Origin: a virus
Reading direction: 5' to 3' (one strand)
Virus record (IMG/VR): IMGVR_UViG_3300043446_001472
Span: 1-21,873 of that record
Length of the DNA stretch: 21,873 nt
Position 1 is the stretch's first letter; each line of letters starts with the position of its first letter. Under the pieces are notes generated by a model that was given only the letters and a program-made list of their open reading frames with translations, made no database searches and had not been told where the DNA came from. Both the position numbers and the translations under genes were made by a program. Shown here piece after piece: positions 8,457 to 14,928 of the stretch.

Positions 8457-9434
8457 TTAGTAAGAGGCTTGCTGGTTGGTCAGTGCATACACCAGCGGTG
8501 CGGTTCCACCCGCAGGCATTACAGCCATGCCAGCGAGTTCGATTTCCACTGCGCCACCCTTTGGGTCTGCATCAGGGAAAGCGGTCATGAACGCAACTTT
8601 GCTGCCTGTAACCACTAACTGGCCAGTGCCGTTGTTCTCTTTGAACGTGAGCGATACCGAACCAGTAGGCGCAACCAAAGCAACGCTGGTGCCCGCTGCG
8701 CCGCCTGTAACGGTCTTGCGGAACAACGATAGGTCGTCAGGCACAATGGTCAGTTTCAGGCTGTGCTCTTGCACGCCCTCATACTGGTCGTCAGCCTCAA
8801 CCGCTGCGCTTGGGTCAATAGCACCCACGTTGTTTTTGATGGTCAGTTCGCCGCCAACAACACGTGCGCTAACCAAGGTGCTGCCCAGTGGGTCAAGCGA
8901 GAACGTTCCGCCAACTGGCACAAGGAAAGCCTCAACACCAGTTTCGTCAGTGCCAGCGGTAAAGGTGCTTGGGTAACTAAACACGGTGCCAGCCAACTTG
9001 GCCGATACCATAACTGGCTTAGAGCCTTCCCACTTTAGGGTCAGTTCATCAACCTTGCAGTCACGGATACCCTCAATGGTGCTGTCAATGCCCTTAGCAA
9101 ACACGCTTAGGTATGGCAGGTCGCCTGTGCTGTAAGTGTGCACGTATGGGCCAGTGCCAGTAACGGTGTCGGTTCCGATTGCGCCAAGTAGGTAAAGGCC
9201 CAGCGACTTCAGGTAGGCCATGGTTTCAATGCTGGCACTGTTTGCAACTTGGTCACGGTAAACGTTGTATGCGGCACGCTTACCTGCAGTTACTTCAAGT
9301 GCAGCCTGTGTGGCCTCAACAACGATTGGGCTGCCACCAGTAAGGCCGTGTGCAAAAGTAGGGTTGGCGGCGATGGTGCCCTTAGATGCCTGCTTGGCAA
9401 TGCCAGCGACGGCGGTGAATTTCTGGATTGGCAT
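8457..9434 (-). CDS. Major tail tube protein
   Basis: The protein has 325 residues, starting MPIQKFTAVAGIAKQASKG, a typical opening of actinobacteriophage tail tube proteins. The body is beta-rich (LTLKWEGSKPVMVSAKLAG, SLKLTIVPDDLSLFRKTVTG), consistent with the stacked hexameric tube fold. The C-terminal part (VSLTFKENNGTGQLVV, then VEIELAGMAVMPAGG) completes the barrel. AGGAG precedes the ATG by 6 nt, a strong ribosome site as expected for a highly made protein. It sits between a small structural gene and the G/GT chaperone, the canonical place. Confidence 0.9.
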   Translation of the reverse strand: MPIQKFTAVAGIAKQASKGTIAANPTFAHGLTGGSPIVVEATQAALEVTAGKRAAYNVYRDQVANSASIETMAYLKSLGLYLLGAIGTDTVTGTGPYVHTYSTGDLPYLSVFAKGIDSTIEGIRDCKVDELTLKWEGSKPVMVSAKLAGTVFSYPSTFTAGTDETGVEAFLVPVGGTFSLDPLGSTLVSARVVGGELTIKNNVGAIDPSAAVEADDQYEGVQEHSLKLTIVPDDLSLFRKTVTGGAAGTSVALVAPTGSVSLTFKENNGTGQLVVTGSKVAFMTAFPDADPKGGAVEIELAGMAVMPAGGTAPLVYALTNQQASY

Positions 9435-9437
9435 TGC

Positions 9438-9656
9438 TTACTCCTGTGTTGGTTCTGATGGGGTCTCGGCAACCACTTCAGTTACCGAAGTTTTTTTGCT
9501 GGATTTGGTAGCCTCACTTGCAAGGCCCTGCGCAATGAGCAGGTCGGCAACTGGCTGCGCCAGTTCCACATCACCAGCGGTAAGGTCAAGGTCAAGCACT
9601 TCACCGTCAAGCACAATGCTTACGTGGCATGCCTCTGCAATCGTGTATTTAGCCAT
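9438..9656 (-). CDS. Small structural-region protein, unknown function
   Basis: This 72-residue protein starts MAKYTIAEACHVSIVLDGEV. A short beta-rich first half is followed by a helical stretch (QPVADLLIAQGLASEA) and a polar Ser/Thr/Glu tail. The build resembles the 64-residue protein at 11057-11251: both have a strand-rich start, a V/L-A-D-x-x-I/L-x-A-x-G helix and a charged tail. Small proteins of this sort commonly occur beside connector and tail tube genes. AAAGGAAA lies about 9 nt before the ATG. Function is unknown. Confidence 0.75.
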   Translation of the reverse strand: MAKYTIAEACHVSIVLDGEVLDLDLTAGDVELAQPVADLLIAQGLASEATKSSKKTSVTEVVAETPSEPTQE

Positions 9657-9677
9657 GGCAATAGTTTCCTTTCAGTG

Positions 9678-10124
9678 TCACGCCAAAAAGCCGCTGCACT
9701 CTACGGTGAGTTTCAAAACACCCTCACGTGCGTGCCCATTAGCGTCTGCAAATGCGCCCTCGTATTCGCCGCCAACAATCTGCGCATACAAAACAACGCC
9801 ACCCAAAAAGGTGTCGCTACCTAACGTATCTGCAATGGCGGCTGCAGCCGTGCGTATTTCGTCACGCACCTCTTGCGCAGTAGCACCAGTGCGCTTGTCG
9901 TAAATGTAAACGCTCAACCTAAACGTTTCGCTGCGGCTGGTAAGGCCAGTGCTGGTAAGTTCTTGGCCCCAGTCAGTAACCTGTTCATCAACCCAAATGT
10001 GCTGCTCTTGCGGGCGGCCTGCAGGCATGCCGTAGTCAATAGTCCATGCGGCGAGCGCAGCGGTGTTTTGCAAGGCTGCAACCAATGCGTCTTGCGCCGC
10101 AAATGCTTTGGTATCAAATGCCAT
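9678..10124 (-). CDS. Tail terminator / tail-to-head joining protein candidate
   Basis: The protein has 148 residues and its ATG overlaps the upstream stop as TAATG. Helical N-terminus (AFAAQDALVAALQNTAAL), a central strand region (HIWVDEQV, ETFRLSVYIYDKRTG), a long Ala-rich helix (EVRDEIRTAAAAIADTLG) and final strands (GVLKLTVECSGFLA) match the layout of the gpU/Neck-type tail terminator family. It lies between the connector and the tail tube gene, where the tail terminator is normally found. The assignment rests on pattern and position. Confidence 0.75.
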   Translation of the reverse strand: MAFDTKAFAAQDALVAALQNTAALAAWTIDYGMPAGRPQEQHIWVDEQVTDWGQELTSTGLTSRSETFRLSVYIYDKRTGATAQEVRDEIRTAAAAIADTLGSDTFLGGVVLYAQIVGGEYEGAFADANGHAREGVLKLTVECSGFLA

Positions 10125-11038
10125 TAGCCGATGCCGTAACCTTTGCGGCCAAACTGGTCAATGGCTGCATCAACGTCAGGGATACCAGTTATGCCGTCAC
10201 GGCCTGCAATGGTGAGCCTGAAAATCTGGTCGCCAATGCTGGTAGCGGTGGCACGGCTTGGCAGGTCGGACTTGACCAGATACTCACGGCCCAAAATGAG
10301 GGCTGCACGTGTAATGGCTGCAGGCGGTCTGTCGTAGCCGCATTCGTAGTGCAGCACAATGTTTTTGTGGCCGTATGGCCAACTAGGCCACTGCACGCCC
10401 GCCTTGCGCCACAGCACGTTGTCGGCAATGTCAATGTCGGCAATCTCTTGCTGGGTAAGCGCAGTGCCGTCAATGCTTACGCTGTAAACGCTGCGCACCT
10501 CATAGTCGGGCACGGTAAGGCAGCGGGTGTCGTTGCCGTAGAGCAGCGGGCTGTAAGCACGTGCAAAGTCAGGTGCAGTGCCATCAAGCGTTACACGGCG
10601 GCCACGTGGCACCCAGCACACTTGGCTGGCACGGCTACTTTCAAACGTTTCCTCAACCGCAATGCGCACAGCACGCAGCAATGCGTTCGGGTATTTGGTC
10701 GTGTCGGCAAACGCCCTATCCATGGCACGCAAGTCAGCAATCTCAAAAATGTGCCCGCCCACCAGTTCAAGCGTGGTAGTCCATTCAGTGGCCACGCTGT
10801 TTACGCTGCCAGACCACACCAGCGTGTAGGTGTCAAGTTTTGGCAGCACCGTGTAGGCAATGTTGGCGGTAAAGATGCTTGCAGCGTAGGCAGGCGTTTG
10901 GGTGGCCAGCAACGTGCTTGCGCCGTCATAAATCTTGAGCGTGTATGGGCCAGTAACGGTTACTAGGGCACCGTCATCATCGGTGGCAGTTTGCGTTACG
11001 GTGTAGGAACCTGTGGCCTGCCGCTTTACACGTAGCAT
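10124..11038 (-). CDS. Head-tail connector (adaptor) with extra N-terminal beta domain
   Basis: The protein has 304 residues. Residues 95-304 carry the features of the gp6/gp15-like head-tail adaptor family: a helical segment (ALLRAVRIAVEETFESS), the strands CLTVPDYEVRSVYSVSIDG, and IVLHYECGYDRPPAAITRAA with the following helix LILGREYLVKS, a very typical motif. Residues 1-95 form an additional beta-sandwich-like domain (YTLKIYDGASTLLATQ, YTLVWSGSV) resembling BppU/Ig-type domains. Adaptors dock under the portal and gate the DNA channel. Most family members are well below 200 residues, so the N-terminal extension is notable. TAAGGG precedes the ATG by about 11 nt. Confidence 0.8.
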   Translation of the reverse strand: MLRVKRQATGSYTVTQTATDDDGALVTVTGPYTLKIYDGASTLLATQTPAYAASIFTANIAYTVLPKLDTYTLVWSGSVNSVATEWTTTLELVGGHIFEIADLRAMDRAFADTTKYPNALLRAVRIAVEETFESSRASQVCWVPRGRRVTLDGTAPDFARAYSPLLYGNDTRCLTVPDYEVRSVYSVSIDGTALTQQEIADIDIADNVLWRKAGVQWPSWPYGHKNIVLHYECGYDRPPAAITRAALILGREYLVKSDLPSRATATSIGDQIFRLTIAGRDGITGIPDVDAAIDQFGRKGYGIG

Positions 11039-11056
11039 GTGTGCGTGCCCTTACCG

Positions 11057-11251
11057 TTACTTGGTTGCGGTTTCGCCCTTGGCCTTTACCGCACGCTCTG
11101 CCTTGGCAGGTGTGGCATGGCCAGCGGCAATGAACATTGCAGCAATGTCGTCAGGCACGGTAGCGGTTTCGCCCGCCTTGTAGTCGTATGCCTTGAAACC
11201 GTCTGCACCTGCAATGTGCAGGCTTGCATCGGCAATAAAAATGAGTTTCAT
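11057..11251 (-). CDS. Small head-module protein, unknown function
   Basis: This 64-residue protein starts MKLIFIADASLHIAGADGF. I chose the ATG at 11251 because AAAGGAG lies 8 nt before it; an upstream ATG in frame has no such site. The sequence has a beta-rich start, a GETATVPDDIAAMFIAAGHA motif and a Lys/Ala-rich tail. Short proteins of this shape are common between capsid and connector genes in siphoviruses, but their function is not established. Confidence 0.8.
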   Translation of the reverse strand: MKLIFIADASLHIAGADGFKAYDYKAGETATVPDDIAAMFIAAGHATPAKAERAVKAKGETATK

Positions 11252-11306
11252 GCAGCACTCCTTTAGTGGTTGCAACCATTGTGCGTGCCGTGTCACAAGC
11301 GCAAAG

Positions 11307-11345
11307 ACACAAACGGCACCCAAGCGAGTAAGGGTGCCGTTGTGT
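11307..11345 (-). terminator. Hairpin terminator candidate after the accessory cluster
   Basis: The arms at 11332-11345 and 11307-11321 pair over 14 bp (coding-strand ACACAACGGCACCC and its complement) with one bulged base and a 10-nt loop. On the minus strand it is followed by CTTTGCG, a weak U-tract. It lies between the 170-residue gene ending at 11392 and the next structural gene at 11251. On the plus strand a run of five T lies 7 nt beyond the stem, so it might also work in the other direction. Confidence 0.65.
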
Positions 11346-11391
11346 GGGTGGCTATTTTTGAGGGGGAATGGTTAGTGCCACCCAAGCATTG

Positions 11392-11904
11392 CTAACGTGG
11401 TAGGGCTAACACCACCTGCAGCCAGTTCATTGCAGGCGTTGGGCGGTCTGAAAACGCAATCAACGCCCTGCCCAAATAGTCCATTTCAACTGGTGCAAGC
11501 GGCTGCCACTCACGCTTGTAGGTTTCGCCATACGTTTCAACGTTGTAGCCAACCAAGTCCAAAAACGGCGGCAGCGGGTTGCCCTCACCGTCATAGTCGT
11601 AGTTGTCTGACCAGCGCAGTAAATCCACAAATGGCTCGGCCCACGCAGGTGCCACGTCAAGTGCTTTCCAGTAGTCATACGTGAACTCTGGGTCTTTGGC
11701 GTAGTGTTGCCACGTTGCTGGGTCGCTCACAATCTCACGGTAAATGCTGTGCAGTTGCGCATCGGCATCACTAAATGCTGACCCCAGTTGGTCCAGTATT
11801 GCCCTGCGTATGGCCAGCATTTCATCGGTGCTAATGCTGCGCTCAATCAACGCTTGATACACTGCGCTGCCGTATTCGTAGTGCAGTTCTTTCATGCGGC
11901 CCAT
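11392..11904 (-). CDS. Accessory protein, unknown function
   Basis: The 170-residue protein starts MGRMKELHYEYGSAVYQ. The ATG at 11904 overlaps the stop of the upstream gene as TAATG, so I prefer it to a longer in-frame start at 11952. The protein is acidic and rich in aromatic residues (WQHYAKDPEFTYDYWKAL, DLLRWSDNYDYD), appears helical, and has no membrane segment, Cys motif or catalytic motif I can recognise. With two small Cys proteins upstream it forms a three-gene cluster bounded by terminators inside the head module. No function can be assigned. Confidence 0.8.
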   Translation of the reverse strand: MGRMKELHYEYGSAVYQALIERSISTDEMLAIRRAILDQLGSAFSDADAQLHSIYREIVSDPATWQHYAKDPEFTYDYWKALDVAPAWAEPFVDLLRWSDNYDYDGEGNPLPPFLDLVGYNVETYGETYKREWQPLAPVEMDYLGRALIAFSDRPTPAMNWLQVVLALPR

Positions 11905-12173
11905 TACGCTGCCACCTTTTTCAGCACGTTGGCCGCAAACTTTTTGGCGCACTCGCTGCCAACTGGGTAGTGGCCCATGTAGCCACGGTCATTTTGGTCG
12001 GCAGGGCCGTTGCTGTATTCGTCCCAAATGGCACCGCCGTCAAATACCTCAACCCACAGTGGGTTGTTGCCAACTGGTCGCAAGCACAGTGCGCAGTAGT
12101 GCATGCTGCCAATGTTTGCGCCTTGCTTGAATGGCATGTCGTTGCCGTGTTGCAGTTTGTTTGTGTTTTCCAT
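11904..12173 (-). CDS. Small Cys-containing accessory protein
   Basis: The protein has 89 residues starting MENTNKLQHGNDMPFKQG. It has HYCALCLRPVG (a CxxC knuckle) in the middle and a later VGSECAKKFAANVLKK, so three Cys and nearby His could bind one zinc ion. The C-terminal Lys/Ala helix is basic. Its leader (GAAAGCGAGTAACAAA then ATG) nearly repeats the leader of the gene just upstream. The gene overlaps the 170-residue gene as TAATG. Similar small CxxC proteins with a G-x-x-C-A-K-K ending occur in phages without known function. Confidence 0.78.
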   Translation of the reverse strand: MENTNKLQHGNDMPFKQGANIGSMHYCALCLRPVGNNPLWVEVFDGGAIWDEYSNGPADQNDRGYMGHYPVGSECAKKFAANVLKKVAA

Positions 12174-12200
12174 TTTGTTACTCGCTTTCGTTGTTGTTAG

Positions 12201-12446
12201 TTACTTCTGAATGGCTGCCCATGCATCGCCACGCTCGTAGCACTCGTGGCACATGGCTGGCTTGGTTGCGCTGGCCCATACTGCAGCCTCGCAGGTCTTG
12301 CATTGCGCAACTGGGTTGCAATACCAACTCTTTGGCATTGGCTGGCTCAACCAAATCGCAAGTGCCTCACGCTGGCCCCAGCGCATTACGTCCTGCACAA
12401 AAAATGGGTTGCTTTCTAGGCGGTTGCTCTTAGTGGTGGTGCTCAT
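12201..12446 (-). CDS. Small zinc-ribbon-like accessory protein
   Basis: The protein has 81 residues starting MSTTTKSNRLESNPFFVQD. The two CxxC pairs CKTC and CHEC, spaced about 16 residues apart, are a probable zinc ribbon; a Trp-rich region (QREALAIWLSQPMPKSWYC) precedes them. I chose ATG 12446 because it carries the GAAAGCGAGTAAACAAA leader shared with the next gene; the in-frame upstream extension would run through an intergenic operator-like palindrome. It is the first gene after a terminator, so it needs its own promoter. Function unknown; small zinc ribbons in such islands are often regulators or host-takeover proteins. Confidence 0.8.
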   Translation of the reverse strand: MSTTTKSNRLESNPFFVQDVMRWGQREALAIWLSQPMPKSWYCNPVAQCKTCEAAVWASATKPAMCHECYERGDAWAAIQK

Positions 12447-12463
12447 TTTGTTTACTCGCTTTC

Positions 12464-12482
12464 TGTGGCCCCCTTGGCCACA
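12464..12482 (-). promoter_or_regulatory. Hairpin in the leader of the zinc-ribbon gene
   Basis: On the coding strand TGTGGCC-AAGGG-GGCCACA forms a perfect 7-bp stem with a 5-nt loop, ending 17 nt before the ATG and directly before the shared GAAAGCGAG leader. It could shape translation initiation or protect the transcript end. No U-tract follows, so it is not a terminator. Confidence 0.5.
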
Positions 12483-12507
12483 CGTCCAAGTTACCATCAG
12501 GCAAGCC

Positions 12508-12524
12508 CAAAATGTGCCATTTTG
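12508..12524. promoter_or_regulatory. Perfect palindrome, operator candidate
   Basis: CAAAATG-TGC-CATTTTG has 7-bp perfect inverted arms with a 3-nt spacer. It lies between a terminator (12563-12584) and the first gene of the small accessory cluster, where a promoter is required. A weak extended -10-like TGGTAACTT lies downstream on the minus strand near 12490, but I cannot define the promoter with confidence. Confidence 0.5.
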
Positions 12525-12562
12525 CAGCAAAAACGGCTTTGTTACCAAACCGTTACAAACGC

Positions 12563-12584
12563 AAAAGACCCGCCAAATGGCGGG
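12563..12584 (-). terminator. Rho-independent terminator after the 67-residue gene
   Basis: On the minus strand CCCGCCA and TGGCGGG pair over 7 bp, the innermost pair probably open, followed by TCTTTTGCG. It lies 35 nt after the stop of the gene at 12619-12822. The stem repeats the core of the terminator at 12844-12866. Confidence 0.7.
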
Positions 12585-12618
12585 CCTTTGCGGGGGTCGG
12601 GGGTTTGCGGGCGGGGTT

Positions 12619-12822
12619 CTAAGCCACGGCGTTCAGCGTAACCGTGTAAGCCTGCACCAGCGTATCGGTGCTGTCGTAACGCTGCACCTTTACGCAAGCC
12701 ACATGCTGCAGCATCAGCCAGTTCACAACGGCTGACCAAATAGCATCGTGGTCGTCAATCGTGCGTGTCTTTTCAAGCACGTCATCTTGGTCATCACAAG
12801 CGGTAATAAGTGCAGTGTTCAC
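12619..12822 (-). CDS. Small hypothetical protein between two terminators
   Basis: The protein has 67 residues starting at a GTG at 12822, with AGGGAG 6 nt before it, which is the best ribosome site nearby. The acidic N-terminus (DDQDDVLEKTRTIDDHD) is followed by a hydrophobic helix-like segment (IWSAVVNWLMLQHVACVKV) and a strand (TLVQAYTVTLNAV). The hydrophobic part is interrupted by polar residues and is probably not a membrane span. The gene stands alone between two terminators with matching stems. I recognise no family. Confidence 0.7.
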   Translation of the reverse strand: MNTALITACDDQDDVLEKTRTIDDHDAIWSAVVNWLMLQHVACVKVQRYDSTDTLVQAYTVTLNAVA

Positions 12823-12843
12823 ATCAACTCCCTACGTAAGCAC

Positions 12844-12866
12844 AAAGCCCGCCATTGCTGGCGGGC
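12844..12866 (-). terminator. Terminator after the major capsid gene
   Basis: On the minus strand GCCCGCCA-GCAA-TGGCGGGC makes a perfect 8-bp stem with a GNRA tetraloop, followed by TTTGTG. It lies 20 nt after the capsid stop codon. The U-tract is short, so it may attenuate rather than stop transcription fully. Confidence 0.75.
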
Positions 12867-12885
12867 CTTGCGTTTGCCGTTTGTA

Positions 12886-14031
12886 TTAGGCGTTGTTGGA
12901 CTTGAGCAGGATAACTGCGTCTTTGTTCCAAGGGGTTCCACCCATGCGGCCCAGTGCGTAGAAACGCACGTTAGGTGCAGCGGTGTATGGGTCACGCAGA
13001 ATGCTGACGTTCTTGTGGATACCAGCGGCGTAACCTTGTGCAAGGTCACCAAATGCAACTGGGAAGTTTGCAGCACCGATTGCTGGTGCGTCATCAACTT
13101 CAACCACTGGCTTGCCCAGAATGTAGAACGAGCCATTGCGGTTCTCAACAAGCGGTGTGTTGTTCAGGTTCGGGTAAGCGAAACCGATAACGCTTGAGAG
13201 GGTTGCAGGTGATAGATACCACTTAGCGGCTGCACGGAACTTCTGTGGCAGCGCAAAGAAAGTGGACAGGAACGAGGTGTTGCTCAACGCACCTGCAGCA
13301 CCCGACAACTGGGTTGCGTAAGTGCTTGATGCGTTGAAAATACCTGCGGCCTGCTGCGAGCCAGTGCCCGCACCAGTTGCCAACTGCGACTGGAACTTCT
13401 CGGCAATGTCACCGTAAATCCATTCGGTCAGCATGTTCTCTGCACCATCAACGCTGTCAAGGAACTGCTGCGATGCACGCTGGTCGGTGTAGATGTCGAA
13501 CGCCTGCAGTGTGCCGTTGGTGAACGTAGGCTCGGTCTGCTGGGTGCGTGCACCAGTTTCGGTAGCGTTTGCAACTGCGCCAACCGTGTCCTTGCGAGGC
13601 AGGAACATGGTGGTGTCACCAGTCATGTTGAACACAGTAACGTCCTGCAGCAATGGAGAAACCTTGCGGAACTTCTCAATCATCGGTGCGTGCACTGGTT
13701 CAGGAACAACAAAGCCACCGTTAGCGTCAGTGCCAGCAATCAGGGTTGCACGGTCCTCAGCACCAGTCTTGAGGTATGAGCGAAACGCTGCAGCGGCCTT
13801 GTCAGCCTCGGCAGTTTCACCCGCACGCTTGCCGTTCTCGGCAATCGCACGTGCTTCAGCCAGTTCAGCGTCACGTGCCTCAATACGTAGGCGGTCAAGT
13901 TCTTCCAACTTGCCAGTGATTTTCATAAGGCGGTCACGTTCCTCGTTAGCGAGGGTGTCGCCCTTAGCGGCTAGGTCGGCACCAATCTGGCGCAGTTCCT
14001 CGGCCTGCTTGTCCATGGCACGGTAGTCCAT
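12886..14031 (-). CDS. Major capsid protein, HK97 fold
   Basis: The protein has 381 residues. Residues 1-75 are a highly charged helix (MDKQAEELRQIGADLAAKG, RLMKITGKLEELDRLRIEAR), the delta/scaffolding region usually removed by the prohead protease. From about residue 100 the HK97-fold coat domain follows: GTDANGGFVVPEPVHAPMI is a typical N-arm, and YLSPATLSSVIGFAY, GSFYILGKPVVEVDDAPA and VAFGDLAQGYAAGIHKNVSI are classic coat segments. AAAGGAAAA precedes the ATG, and the gene starts 2 nt after the protease stop. Length and order are normal for the family. It forms the icosahedral shell. Confidence 0.95.
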   Translation of the reverse strand: MDYRAMDKQAEELRQIGADLAAKGDTLANEERDRLMKITGKLEELDRLRIEARDAELAEARAIAENGKRAGETAEADKAAAAFRSYLKTGAEDRATLIAGTDANGGFVVPEPVHAPMIEKFRKVSPLLQDVTVFNMTGDTTMFLPRKDTVGAVANATETGARTQQTEPTFTNGTLQAFDIYTDQRASQQFLDSVDGAENMLTEWIYGDIAEKFQSQLATGAGTGSQQAAGIFNASSTYATQLSGAAGALSNTSFLSTFFALPQKFRAAAKWYLSPATLSSVIGFAYPNLNNTPLVENRNGSFYILGKPVVEVDDAPAIGAANFPVAFGDLAQGYAAGIHKNVSILRDPYTAAPNVRFYALGRMGGTPWNKDAVILLKSNNA

Positions 14032-14033
14032 AG

Positions 14034-14891
14034 TCAGTTTTCCTTTCGGTTAGGGATAAAGCCAAAGCCGAACACAAATGTTTGGCCTTGACGGTTTGGG
14101 GTTTCGGCTGCGCCAGCCGATGACCGATTTGCCTCGTCAAGCGAGCCGCCTGACAGCATTTCGGAGTTTGGGGTGATGCCAGCGTGGTCGCCCATAAGCA
14201 CGCCATCAACAACGGTTGCAGGTTCCTCAACTTCAGGGGCCTCAACTTGGTCCTCGTCAAAACTTGGGTCCACCTGCTGCAGCACAGTGCCAATAGCATC
14301 AGCCGCAGTTTCAATCTGACCCAATGCGCCCTTTAGCACCTGCTCGTTAGCATCGCTAAGAACACGCCCAGCACGTGCCTCAACGCCTGCAGCCTTAGCC
14401 AACTGCGTAGCACGGTCACGTGCCTCGGCAGTGGTTTCAGGGTAGGCAGGCATGCTGGTAACGGTAAGTTCACTCACACGTGCCTTTAGCACGTCACGGC
14501 ACACCATGCCGTCTTGCACATACCAGCGGTCCTCATCAACAAACATGCGGTAACTGCAACCCTTTATGTCGCCACGTTCCATGCTCACACGCAGGTCGTT
14601 AGCCCAAGTGGTTTGCGGTGGGTAAGCGGTAAACGCAACACCCTTAGTGTCGCTGCGCACTTCCATGGTGCCTGCGCTAGTGCGGCCCAGCACCTTGTCA
14701 GTAGCGTGGTCAAAAAGGGCAACTAGGTCAGGGTCAAGTTCAACGCTGTTAGGCATCATGCGTTCACGGAACCCGCCCAAATCAACCGACCAACTGTCAA
14801 AAACAATGGCACGGCCGTCAATGCGTGGCTTACCGCCCTCGCTGGTAAACGTAAGCGCACCGTTGCCTAGTGCACGTGTTTCAAATGCCAT
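14034..14891 (-). CDS. Prohead protease, HK97 family (S78/U35)
   Basis: The protein has 285 residues starting MAFETRALGNGALTFTS. I chose ATG 14891 because AAAGGA lies 7 nt before it; the frame is open well upstream but that part is antisense-like and overlaps the portal. The catalytic pattern of HK97 protease is visible: His62 in ALFDHATDKVLGRTSAGTM, Ser113 in KGCSYRMFV, and Glu141 in RVSELTVTSMPAYPET. The C-terminal 120 residues are acidic and Pro-rich and may act in scaffolding or be removed by self-cleavage. It cleaves the delta region of the coat protein during capsid maturation. Confidence 0.92.
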   Translation of the reverse strand: MAFETRALGNGALTFTSEGGKPRIDGRAIVFDSWSVDLGGFRERMMPNSVELDPDLVALFDHATDKVLGRTSAGTMEVRSDTKGVAFTAYPPQTTWANDLRVSMERGDIKGCSYRMFVDEDRWYVQDGMVCRDVLKARVSELTVTSMPAYPETTAEARDRATQLAKAAGVEARAGRVLSDANEQVLKGALGQIETAADAIGTVLQQVDPSFDEDQVEAPEVEEPATVVDGVLMGDHAGITPNSEMLSGGSLDEANRSSAGAAETPNRQGQTFVFGFGFIPNRKEN

Positions 14892-14928
14892 GGCGTTCCT
14901 TTCCATTGCTGCAATGTTGCCTGCGGTG

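Noticed and set aside
12542-12739. 65-residue minus-strand frame downstream of the capsid gene
   Set aside because: It runs through a terminator and overlaps the 67-residue gene in another frame; it has no ribosome site and reads like antisense Arg/Pro-rich noise.
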